Assembly (NCBI GenBank): GCA_012656075.1
Contig: JAAKBF010000324.1
Location: 806,001-870,000 of the forward strand
Length of the DNA: 64,000 nt
Reading direction: 5' to 3'
Origin: Phytophthora hibernalis
Taxonomy: Eukaryota; Oomycota; Peronosporomycetes; Peronosporales; Peronosporaceae
Shown here: one piece after another, positions 9,413-18,663 of the stretch
How positions within the stretch are numbered: position 1 is the stretch's first letter
Layout: the number at the start of each line of letters is the position of its first letter
Position numbers and translations under genes: made by a program
The notes under the pieces: generated by a model
The model's database searches: none
What the model was told of the DNA's origin: nothing
The model's input: the letters and a program-made list of their open reading frames with translations, nothing else

Positions 9413-10375
9413 ATGACAACCACAGCGCTGCTCGTGCTGCTGCTGGCGTTCCTGGCAGTGCAAATCTGCGCCTCCGGTTCCAGTTCCTCTTTCGAAGCTT
9501 CGGTGCTGCCAACGGTTGGCTCTGAAGTCAATGCAACTGCCATCTCCACCGGTTCGTCGGCGTCCTCTGCATCGTCAAATTCGGCATCTTCGGACGTGAC
9601 ATTGGCGCCCATCGACACAGCGTCGTCCACCTCCTCGACGTTCCAGCTCGTAGACAATGTCGTCTGCAACAGCACCGTGTCCAGCACCATCTACGTCATC
9701 TACAACAAGAACCGTGCGCTGTTCGACGCCTGCGTATCCGACGCGCAGTACCAGATCTTCCCCTTCCTCGGGACCAAGCCCTCGACTGCGCAAGTGGAGG
9801 GCATGGCATCGTCCACGTCCTGTATTGCTGTCTTCACCGGTGTCTTGCTCGCCGACTTCCCGCAGTGCACCATCTCCGGGTTCCCACTTAAGGCTGCAGT
9901 GGAGACGCTGCTGAAGGTCCACGTGGATCAAGTGTACGGGTGGGCGGCGTTGCCCACGGACGAACGATTCCAGGAAATGATGTCCTGGCGCCGTTACTCG
10001 AACCTCGCCAAGGCAGCAGGCGTTCCCTACGACTCGGACTCGGAGCTGTACGCCGAATACGAAGAGAATCTAGAAATTGCCCGTAGTAACAGCTCCATCC
10101 GGGTGCTATCGAACTACCAGATCGAGTATCAGCTTGCAAGTGGGTCGTGGTACGATGCCGATGGAGAAGATGATGCGGTTGTCGGAAGTACCGATGACGA
10201 CACGGTGGGCACAGTATCTGCAGGTGACGGAAGCTCTGAAGTGAGTGATAGCGAGGCGAGCAACGTCAAGGAGAATTCGACCGCGGCAGGCAACGACGCG
10301 CCGTCAGTTGTAACTCACGGAATTGCCACCGCCATAACAGGCATTTTGCTTAGTGTTTTCCTGATAACAGCGTAG
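9413..10375 (+). CDS. Elicitin-like protein 2, secreted, GPI-type tail
   Basis: 320 aa from the ATG at 9413. This start was chosen because it places a clean signal peptide (MTTTALLVLLLAFLAVQICA) at the N-terminus; the frame is open upstream to 9302, and an ATG at 9380 would add only a polar lead. A Ser/Ala-rich linker precedes the elicitin-like core, whose C1 (NVVC), C2 (FDAC), C4 (STSC) and C5 (FPQC) are spaced 22, 30 and 15 residues apart, against 24, 29 and 15 in classical elicitins. C3 and C6 are missing. The shared module SWRRYSNLAKAAGVPYD follows at about 190-206, then an acidic Ser-rich linker and a terminal hydrophobic segment (AITGILLSVFLITA) typical of a GPI signal. It is intact and probably an outer-surface lipid binder. 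Confidence 0.7.
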   Translation: MTTTALLVLLLAFLAVQICASGSSSSFEASVLPTVGSEVNATAISTGSSASSASSNSASSDVTLAPIDTASSTSSTFQLVDNVVCNSTVSSTIYVIYNKNRALFDACVSDAQYQIFPFLGTKPSTAQVEGMASSTSCIAVFTGVLLADFPQCTISGFPLKAAVETLLKVHVDQVYGWAALPTDERFQEMMSWRRYSNLAKAAGVPYDSDSELYAEYEENLEIARSNSSIRVLSNYQIEYQLASGSWYDADGEDDAVVGSTDDDTVGTVSAGDGSSEVSDSEASNVKENSTAAGNDAPSVVTHGIATAITGILLSVFLITA

Positions 10376-10924
10376 GAAGTATTTGCAATTTATTCGTCGA
10401 CCCATGATCGTAGCTCTCGTAAATGGATCAAATGTGAACAGCGTACGATCCATTTGCCTTGCGAAGATGAAACGGCTCAATTTCGATATCGTAGGTGGTG
10501 CTCAAGTCTTTCGTACTACTTCGAATAGTATTATTATCGCTTCGGATGGGCTCCAGTGAGCGAAAGAGAGTGGAAATGAAGCTGGTCGGATAATCTGTGC
10601 GCAAGGTGCGAGGCTACTTTTCCGTCCTGCAGCGTTCTTATCGGACTGTACGGACTTCCATGTAGCATTGACAAGGATTGCCACCTGCCTCATCATAAGA
10701 GTACACAGTGTGGCACGGTACGGGAATCTGCAACAGCAGTAGCTGGCAGGCCGTCAAACACAGCAATATGTTCGAGCCCCGGTTGCGCTGGTAATGGAAA
10801 GGGTAGCCGCTATGAAGCCTGAACGCAGCTCAGTGCTCATCAGTAGTGCATTTACACGCGTAGGCACACCCCGACCTTCCTGATTCCGGATCAATACCAC
10901 ACCTTCGTCAAAGGACACTGAACG
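10376..10924. other. Intergenic between elicitin-like genes 2 and 3
   Basis: No gene or repeat recognised. It should contain the promoter of the third elicitin-like gene; I see no convincing initiator match. Confidence 0.4.
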
Positions 10925-11818
10925 ATGAATTTCGTACATTCACTGCTGAACCTCCTTGTCTTCATGCAATTTGCTGCTTGGGCGACTGCCGATGAAGGTC
11001 CGCCGCGTGCTACATTCGAACCGGCCCCCATTGCGACTGCGACAACAGACTCAACTACGTTTGCGTTAGTCAACAGCACAGAATGCGACCCTCAATCGAT
11101 CGCGACGATCTACAAGCTATACGAACGCAACATGATGGTCTTCCAGACGTGCGTCGACGACTCCAAGTTCCGAATCTTCCCATTTTCAGGGACGTTCCCA
11201 ACTCCCCAACAGATTAAAAACATGGCCAGCTCGCTAGCTTGCCGTGCCATCTTTAGCGCTGCACTGCTTGCTGGTCTTCCTGAGTGCAACATGGGTGGTT
11301 TCCCCCTTCGCGCTGCCGCTGAGACCCAACTCAAGATCACAGTCGACATGAGGGGTCACCCAATGAATCCCAGCGTGATTCCAAGCACAGAACGGTTCGT
11401 GGACATGCTGTATTGGCGGCGCAATGTAAATCTTGCAGAAGGTGCTGGTCTTCCTTGCGACTCCAAGTCCAACTTGTACTCGGAATATGCCAGCAATCTG
11501 TACACGCTCACAACGGACGGTTTGGTGCGCCTCACGACGGGAATGAAAGTGGAGTATCGACCTGATGTGAACAGCCCGTTCAGTCAAGAAATGATCATGG
11601 TACTTCCCGAATTTCCAATTTTGCGGGGCTCTGGGAGCGCCGATGGTACTGTCGGATCATCGTCCACATCAGCGGTTGGTGATACCGTAACAGCAGAAAC
11701 CGTCCCTGGTGTTCCTTCTACGGACGATGCAACTTCCACTGCTGCCGCGTCTTTGAGTTGGGTCAAATCTGAACTAGCTGTCGTTGTACTGGCAGTGACA
11801 GCATTTGTGCTCGTATAA
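10925..11818 (+). CDS. Elicitin-like protein 3, secreted, GPI-type tail
   Basis: Intact, 297 aa. Signal peptide at residues 1-22 (MNFVHSLLNLLVFMQFAAWA), short linker, then the elicitin-like core with C1 (STEC), C2 (FQTC), C4 (SLAC) and C5 (LPEC) and without the C3/C6 pair. The shared downstream module reads YWRRNVNLAEGAGLPCD. Its Tyr is replaced by Cys (LPCD), a feature also present in paralogue 4 and absent from 1, 2 and 5, which groups 3 and 4 as the closest pair. A Thr/Ser-rich spacer leads to a hydrophobic C-terminus (LAVVVLAVTAFVLV) consistent with GPI anchoring. Expected location: plasma membrane outer face or cell wall. Confidence 0.7.
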   Translation: MNFVHSLLNLLVFMQFAAWATADEGPPRATFEPAPIATATTDSTTFALVNSTECDPQSIATIYKLYERNMMVFQTCVDDSKFRIFPFSGTFPTPQQIKNMASSLACRAIFSAALLAGLPECNMGGFPLRAAAETQLKITVDMRGHPMNPSVIPSTERFVDMLYWRRNVNLAEGAGLPCDSKSNLYSEYASNLYTLTTDGLVRLTTGMKVEYRPDVNSPFSQEMIMVLPEFPILRGSGSADGTVGSSSTSAVGDTVTAETVPGVPSTDDATSTAAASLSWVKSELAVVVLAVTAFVLV

Positions 11819-12313
11819 CGCCTTTGTTATTGATGTAGTTTATGTGAACCAGTGTAGCAGTTTTGTAGTGCATGATACAATCAAAGGCATCTTTGGTCTT
11901 TCGACATTCGGAATCGAAAAGCTTATCGTTAGGCCACACAACACACGTTCTGATGTCGCGGGTAAGTGAACAAAGCATGCATTGGATTCCTTTAGGACAA
12001 CCGGCGTTCGGGAGCTGGATACTATAGTATATGCGATGCAGTTTTTTTCATTTTTTAGTGAGGTGAGGTACATTGAAATCACTTTGTTATGCTTTGCTGC
12101 CAGCAAATTGCTGGTAAGCTTATCCTGATAGAGAGAAGTACCCCAGTTGGTTGGTACTGATCTTCACCAGCAGGTTCAAATTTGCTTCATGCAGTATGGT
12201 AATGGTAGAGGTCCTCCTTTGTCATTTTGAGCAAAACCGAAACTCTCTTTCGCGTTAGCAGTTGAGAATTTCCTTCGGTCAGGACAGCAGTACCAAGATC
12301 GACCCCAACGCCC
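11819..12313. other. Intergenic between elicitin-like genes 3 and 4
   Basis: No gene recognised; AT-rich with short random frames only. Confidence 0.4.
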
Positions 12314-13251
12314 ATGTGTGCAATCCGTTCCATGCTGAGCGTACTTCTAATTGTGTCCTGCACAAGTGCCCAAGATACAGTGTTCGAGTTGGCTCCGATT
12401 GCATCCGCAACGCCCGATTCTTCATCTTTTACACTTGTTGCTGACACAAAGTGCGATGCCACGGTGATCGCGACGATCTATGAACTCTACGCCCGCAACA
12501 CTATGGTTTTCAGACCTGCGTGTCCGAGAGCAAGTACAAGATTTTCCCGTTTTCCGGAACGCACCCGACAACCCAGCAGATCGGCGACATGGCAAAATCG
12601 CTCGCATGCCGCTCCATCTTCACCTCGATCTGTTTCGCTGGCATCCCGCAGTGCGAGATGTCCAACTTCCCGTTGCGAGCAACGGCCGAGACGTTGCTAA
12701 AGATCGGCGTTGATATCGACAAGTACCCCAACTCCGAAAGCGTCATCCCGTCCACCGAGCGCTTTTTACAAATGATACGTTGGCGTCGAGATGTCAACCT
12801 TGCCAAGGCTGAACGTCTCCCGTGCGACTCCCAGTCAAAGCTGTATACCGAGTACTCCAGCAACTTGTACGCGATAGAGACGAATGGGTTGATACGTCTG
12901 ACAGCAGACAAGGTTGTGCAGTACCGTTCAACGATCGATGGCTTCTTCAGCCAAGACCAGATCGTGTCCCTCCCCGATATGTCTGGTCTTCGGGGCTCTA
13001 GTACTGATGGCGAGATCACGACCGTCTACGCTGCGGTGGCCACTGTGAAGCCGTCGACAACCTCATCCGATGGAGTCGTCACCCACGCGCAGTTAAAGTC
13101 GAACGCCAGGCAGAGCACTATTGAACCTCCCGAAGTTGAAAAGACCTCGACATCTGACGCCGAATCAACGAGTGCCGCCACAAAAGTGAGCTGGAACCCG
13201 TCTCGAGCTTTTGCTTTTGCTGCTGTCGTAGCCATATTTGTGGTTGCATGA
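12314..13251 (+). CDS. Elicitin-like protein 4, with one frameshift
   Basis: Two overlapping frames together cover a protein closely related to paralogue 3. The first (from 12314) supplies a signal peptide (MCAIRSMLSVLLIVSCTSAQ) and the region around C1 (TKCD), up to NTMVF. The second carries C2 onward, then C4 (SLAC), C5 (IPQC), the shared module RWRRDVNLAKAERLPCD and a hydrophobic tail (AFAFAAVVAIFVVA). The break lies at about 12511, just before C2, where the neighbouring paralogue has one more base (CC rather than C). Read as written, the protein would end early within the core. It is either a recent null allele or an assembly indel; the absence of other damage favours the latter. Confidence 0.6.
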
Positions 13252-13694
13252 CCGATGTCCCATGTAAAGTCAATGGCGAACCAGTTCCACGTCGACTATT
13301 CCAAGTCGATTAACCGCTTAATTTTGAAAGCCTCCCCGAGAAACACTTCGCTTCTCTAATGCCTTCCTTACGCAGTGGATCGAAATGCATTGAAGCAGGG
13401 CCAAATAGCATAACGTCGTAGCAGATGAAAGTCTGTTCGCTAGGCTGCACCTTCATACATTGTCTGCTGGAGCTCGCCTTGGCCACGCTCCTGTGCCTCT
13501 GCACTATGCCTTCCCGTAGGGCAGTACCGGCTCTTCAGATGCTAATTTTTCAGATGTGCTTCATGTTCCTGTTTGGGTACTGTACCGCAGGAAACATACC
13601 CAGGCTCGATTTTACTCTCGGTCCCATCGGAATCACTTTTCGCCGCGCTTTGCCTTTTGTCTCCACTCGCCAAGTTTCATTCAGTGCCGCACAG
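13252..13694. other. Intergenic before elicitin-like gene 5
   Basis: A plus-strand frame is open from 13425 into gene 5, but the clear signal peptide begins at 13695, so I treat this part as 5' flank. TTTCATTCAGTG at about 13676 is a weak initiator-like match. Confidence 0.4.
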
Positions 13695-14574
13695 ATGCGT
13701 GCCCCGCGCCTTGAGCTGCTGTTAGTGGCGGCGTTGGGGCTGTTTGCATGCTTCGGTGCGGTCTCAGCTACCAAGACCTTGGTCTCCGATAAAGGTGATA
13801 CACGAGTCTTGCAAGAGTTGACGTCGATCGCCACTGCCGAGGTCGGATCGAGGACCTTTGCGTTGGTGGACAGCTACGACTGCGACAGCGGCATGGTGGC
13901 GACCGTGAGAAAGTTTTTCAAGGCGAACGACGCCACGTTCGACACGTGCATCTCCGAGTGGCTACCAGATGTACCCGTACACGGGCGTCGTGCCCGATGC
14001 AAAAACCGTCGTCGGACTCGTCAACTCGGCTGCGTGTATGGGTATCATCACCTCCGTCGTGCTGCTCAATATGCCACCGTGCATCCTCGACGAACTCCCG
14101 ATGCGTGCTGCATGCGAAGTGCTCCTGTATTACTCTCTCGCCCTGCGTGATGGCGTGGATCCTCCGACAGCGGATCAGTTCTTCGAACTCATGTCGTGGC
14201 GGCGTGATGTCAATCTTGCCAAAGCTGCGAATAAACCGTTTGATGGCAAGTCGCAGACCTTCGCAGTCTTCACGAAAACTGTCCGCAAGGTGCTCACTAC
14301 CAGCAAGGTCACTATTATGGACAACTTCACGGTGACCCTGGACGATGAGGAAGCGGACTCCATCGAGATGAACGATGGGACGCAGCCCTCGTTCGTGTCG
14401 ACCAACTCGTCCATGGACTACTTCGTTGGGAAGGTTGTAGCTGCGACGGATGCAGAGGATGATGACCCACCAGCTACAACAGAATCGGTTGTTACACAGA
14501 GTTCAGGTGCTACGACAATGACAATCACTTCGGTACTCGCGGTGATACTGCTGCTGGCTGTTGCGATCGTCTAG
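13695..14574 (+). CDS. Elicitin-like protein 5, with one frameshift
   Basis: The start at 13695 is preferred to the in-frame 13425 because it opens with a signal peptide (MRAPRLELLLVAALGLFACF). The core has C1 (SYDC), C2 (FDTC), C4 (SAAC) and C5 (MPPC), again without C3/C6, plus an extra Cys in the following helix (MRAACEVLLYYS). The shared module is SWRRDVNLAKAANKPFD, and the protein ends in a hydrophobic tail (TSVLAVILLLAVAIV). The frame breaks just after C2 at about 13957. Comparison with paralogues suggests loss of a two-base repeat unit (GAGAG to GAG) rather than a homopolymer change. It is the most divergent member and has the shortest linker before the core. Confidence 0.6.
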
Positions 14575-14680
14575 ACTTCATCTGGGCGTCACTTAGGTTA
14601 TGAAAGCAATCAGCGAGCTCGTCGTACACATGTAACAAAATCCAACTCTATTCCAATCTGGTATGTCTTCTCTAAGAGGT

Positions 14681-17547
14681 CTAGAACTTCGCCTTGCGCT
14701 TCAAACTCAGCTCTTTCTTGGCCTGCTTGCGGTCCTCCTTCGAGAGCGCAAGCGGCGCGATCGCCGTACCAGCGCGCTTCATGATCTTGGGCGCCGTCAG
14801 CACGTTCGTAACCTGTGACGTGTTCCAGTCGCTGCCCAGAGGGTTGCGCATAGCGGCCTCGTACTCTGCCCGAGACGTGAACGGGTACGGCACGTCCTTT
14901 ACCGTAAACTTGGCAGCCTTCTTGTCCTTCTTTTCGTTGATCAGCACCTTCTCGAGACGGGCATCCTTACGACCTGCCAGCGCCTTCTGCTTGGCTTCAC
15001 GAGCAACCTGCTTCGCCTGCTTTTCCCGAGCGATCTGGCGCTTCGAGACCCGGATACCATCGCCAGCCCAGCTACCCCACCCAGTCATGCCCACAAGCTT
15101 GGCGATCTCAGCACCCTTCTTTGCATCAGCGTCCTGGCCAGCCAACCGGTCCTTCTCCAGGGCTAGTTCGTCCTCCTCATCAGCAACAAACTCGAAGGCA
15201 CGGCGCACAAGCTCATCCTGGTTAGCGTCCTTCTTCGACTTCTTGTTTTTCTTCTGACAGCTGGGAGCGGTTTGTTCGGCCTCCTCCTTAGCATCAGTCG
15301 TGGCCTGGTCCAGCTTTCGTTTCTTGCCATTATTTGACTTAGCGGCACCGTTAGTCAGAGTAGCGAAAGAGGATTCCTCTTTACTTGCTTCCTTCGTGTC
15401 TTGCGCCAGGGACTCGATGGCCGCAGCAACGTCCGGCTGTGAGCCTGCCTTCTTCTGCTGCGCTTTCTTCTTCTTCTCCTTCTTGATGCGCGACTTGCTC
15501 TTCGTAGCCGTGCTTGACAGCCACGGGTTCTCCTCTCCCTCTGCAGCCGGCTCCATGTCGGCGTCTTCAGTGTCAGCCTTATCTAGCACAGACTGGGCAG
15601 GCTTTTGAGCGGCGGTCTTGGCGCCAAGCTGCAGCGCCTTACTCTGCTTCTTGTCTCCATTCGCGAGGGCAACACTGTTGCCACCATCACCAAGATCAAT
15701 AGCAATCGCACCTGAAGCACGAGCTGACACGCCACCGTTCATGCTCACGTTAGCTGTCTGCAGCGCACCACGGGCAAGCACGCGGTCAACGGATTGTTTG
15801 TGCTGTTCCGTCACGACCACGTCCTTTTTCGCTTTCTTGCTCTTCTTTTTAGGTGCACCTTCATCGTCAGAGTTAAGATTGTCCTCACCTTCTGACAGGA
15901 TACGGTCGCCATCAGGTCCATCGCCGTTGCGGATCTCGCGAAGGAGCTTCTCAGCTTCCAGACGAGACTTCTCGCGCTGCTTTTCCGCCGCACGCTGCAT
16001 GAACTTCATACCCTGCAGACCACGCATCTCAGCCGCCTCCGCCGAGTCGGCGTCGATCTCCGTCACCAAGGCGCTAGCCTGCTTCTCCAGCCGCTTCTGC
16101 AGACGAGAGGCAGCGTCACCCTCATCATCGTCGTCGTCGTCAGCCATGTCGTCGTCGTCGCTGTCCACAGCGTCCATCTTGCGGCGCAGATCCTCACCAC
16201 GACGAAGCTGGTCGGCAATCGCACTACGCGTGGCATCATCGGCGTTAATACCGCGACGCAGCTGGTGCTTCACCCACTTGCTGGTGTTGCGGTGCTTGAG
16301 CGTGAGCCGCTCCTCCGCGCGCTTTTCGGCCATCTCCTCATCGAGCTTGCGCGCCAGCTCGGGGTCCAGCGCACGCAGTTCCTCCTTCTGCTTCTCCATC
16401 GCCTTCTTGTCCTGGGAGTTGCGGATCTTGTGGTAGAGCTTGCTCTTGATCTTCTTCACGCGCCTCTTCTTTTGCTCCTCGTAAAACAGCAGCGAGCGCA
16501 GCTTGGCCAGCTCCTTCTGCCGTGCCGCAACCTCTTCGGTCGACACACGCTTCCGTGCGAGTTCTTCCTCTTCATCTTGTGCGAGCTTCTTGTCCGTCAG
16601 ATCTCCAGCCTGCAGCAGCGCCGCGACGCTCTTTTCCATGTCCGTCTGAGGTGCGAACTTGCTGGCCAGTGCAGCAGGCGTCAGTTTTCGAGCGTGGGGC
16701 CTGCACACGGAGATCCAGCGTCTCCTTCTGCCTGTTGCGACGTACCACCGGCTCAAAGAGGTCCACGTCCTTGGCCTTCTCCACATACGCCAGTTTCCTC
16801 TGGGCACGTGCGTCGTTCACGGGGTCTCTGTTGGTCTGAAGAGTGAGCGTAGAGCCGTCTCCTTCTAGTTGCCGAACCTGTTGACGGACGCGTCTTAAGT
16901 CTAGTCCCGTCTTGGTCTTCTCGTCTGCCTCTTCTTCTTCTGCTGCTTCAGCTCCAGGCTTGCCATCTGGCCGCCCAGGAGACTGCTCAACGTCAATTCT
17001 CCTTCTGCGGCAGTGTCGTTGGCGAACTGTGCGTCGATTTCGTCCAGTTTCTTCCTGCTGCTCTTCTCCACGAGACCGTCAACCATCTTCCCCAAGTTCT
17101 TGATCTTCTCTTCTTCATCTTCTTCTGTAGCCAATCGGGCAGCAGGAGCCGTGCCCAACAGGTCGGACAGGAGGTCTCCTCCCTCTTCTTCTTCCTCTTC
17201 GTCTTCTTCTTCTTCTCCTGTCTTCTTTCCAAAGAAGTTACCGTAGGCTGCCTCGTCTTCACTGTTGAAAGCTTCGTCCTCGTCCACCTCCGAATCTCCA
17301 GCCTCGAACGTCGGCTCCTCGTACTCGAACACTTCGTCCACGTCGGCACGAGCGTTCATGGCACGTTCCTGGTGCGCCGCCTCCTCCTCATCGTCACTGA
17401 ACACGTCGGTGGAGGTGGCGGTAGCTTGCCCTTGCGTCTGGGGGTCCTGGCAGAAGCCTTGGCATGGCTGGGGGCCTTGGTGCCCTTGCGCGCAGCAGCT
17501 CGACGGGCCATCAAGTCGAAGGTTTGTGAGTGGCTCTTGGAGCTCAA
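14681..17547 (-). CDS. UTP14: UTP14, U3 snoRNP/SSU processome component
   Basis: About 950 aa in all. Utp14 is a nucleolar component of the small-subunit processome, needed for 18S rRNA processing. Diagnostic features are the C-terminal GMTGWGSWAGDGI motif (near 15090), VPYPFTSRAEYEAAMRNPLG near the end, and the central KIKSKLYHKIRN and acidic or Lys-rich stretches. The N-terminus begins MSSKSHSQTFDLMARRAAAR, then long Asp/Glu runs. The frame is broken at about 17410 (C/G-rich run), about 16960 (purine run) and about 16695 (one extra base in a C4 or A4 run). The segment at 16820-16700 (DARAQRKLAYVEKAKDVDLF) is in its own frame between two breaks. UTP14 is essential in yeast, so these breaks are more likely sequence errors than a dead gene. 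Confidence 0.85.
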
Positions 17548-17639
17548 GTCTGGTTGGCCAGTGACGCAAGCGCCGACTAAGTACGAATGTAAAAGGAATA
17601 TTTTACTTCGCGTAAAGTTAGTGGGAGTGATAATGTAGC

Positions 17640-18639
17640 CAACTGATACGAACTCATCACCAACTACATGTACAATTTACTTTGATTTCTGTTGTAGTGC
17701 AAGCGTACATTACCACGCAATAATGGGGGTCACACTGAGATACGCATTCATGCATTCACAGTCAAGTCATTCTTTGAAACTTGTCAGGCTTATTGCTGGC
17801 TGCTGAGCGCGAACACCATGTTGGTTTGGCCGCGAGAAGACCAGCCACGCGCTCATTGCCATGGCGATGGAGTCACATAATGTGTTGGTCAGCAAAACGA
17901 TGGAGGACTACTTAAGCTTAAAAGCTGATCGGCTGGATCAAATTTTGGCTGGTGGTGTAGGAACATGGCACCCCTTGAGGTTCTGATGGTTCTGATAACT
18001 CCTACATAGTATGTACTCCTCACCAACGCCCGTTTGGTCGTCTTGGGGGAATTTGCAGTTTGTTGTCGTCAGCGCTCCATGAAGTACAGCACCCGCACAG
18101 ACCCGCGTAACACCGACCAAGTCGTCAATGTTAGAGACACGCACATCGTGTGGTTTTGGCATGTTGGAGATTCGAATGCGTCGATGGACAGGGACAGCAA
18201 GTTGAATCTCCGAAAACGTGCCGGGCCGTTGAGTGGGAACTCGCTGTGCCGGGAACCGTGGCCCTTTGAGCAGCGTCAAGTCGTGGAGATGCCGAAACTC
18301 TCAACCGCTTCGACAACTACAGTACATGTACCGGTATCTGTCGTCCTTCCATACGCGCACACGATATCGACTCTGGTGACAACTGATAATTGGTTTATGA
18401 CAAGACTTCCTGGAATTTCGCGTTGGAAGTCCCCTGCTCTGGGGTAGGTACAAAGTGGACTGTGCAAGTGCACAGTGCAATCTGTTGAGACTGTCTCCGA
18501 CCAAGACTTGGTCCAAGTCCTTCAGTCGTTGTGCATGACCAGTGCACGAACAGCACGAAAGGCGCCGTATGTTCCGATCGCAATGCGCCACTCACTGCCT
18601 CACTCTCGATTTGCCGTCCCCCTCCATTCTTCTCGGTTC
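17640..18639. other. Intergenic between UTP14 and RLK1
   Basis: About 1 kb lying 5' of both genes, which are divergently transcribed. I see no coding sequence with family similarity, only short random frames. It should contain the UTP14 promoter (left) and the RLK1 promoter (right). Confidence 0.4.
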
Positions 18640-18653
18640 TTTCATTTCAATTG
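18640..18653 (+). promoter_or_regulatory. Initiator-like motif of RLK1
   Basis: TTTCATTTCAATTG closely fits the oomycete initiator pattern (TCATTYYNCAATTT-like) and lies 11 to 24 bp before the RLK1 ATG, implying a very short leader. Confidence 0.5.
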
Positions 18654-18663
18654 TGGCCGAGTC

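Noticed and set aside
14694..16846. Several long plus-strand frames (up to 272 codons) opposite UTP14
   Set aside because: They are Ser/Leu-rich mirror frames of the Lys/Glu-rich UTP14 sequence, a common artefact of biased codons.
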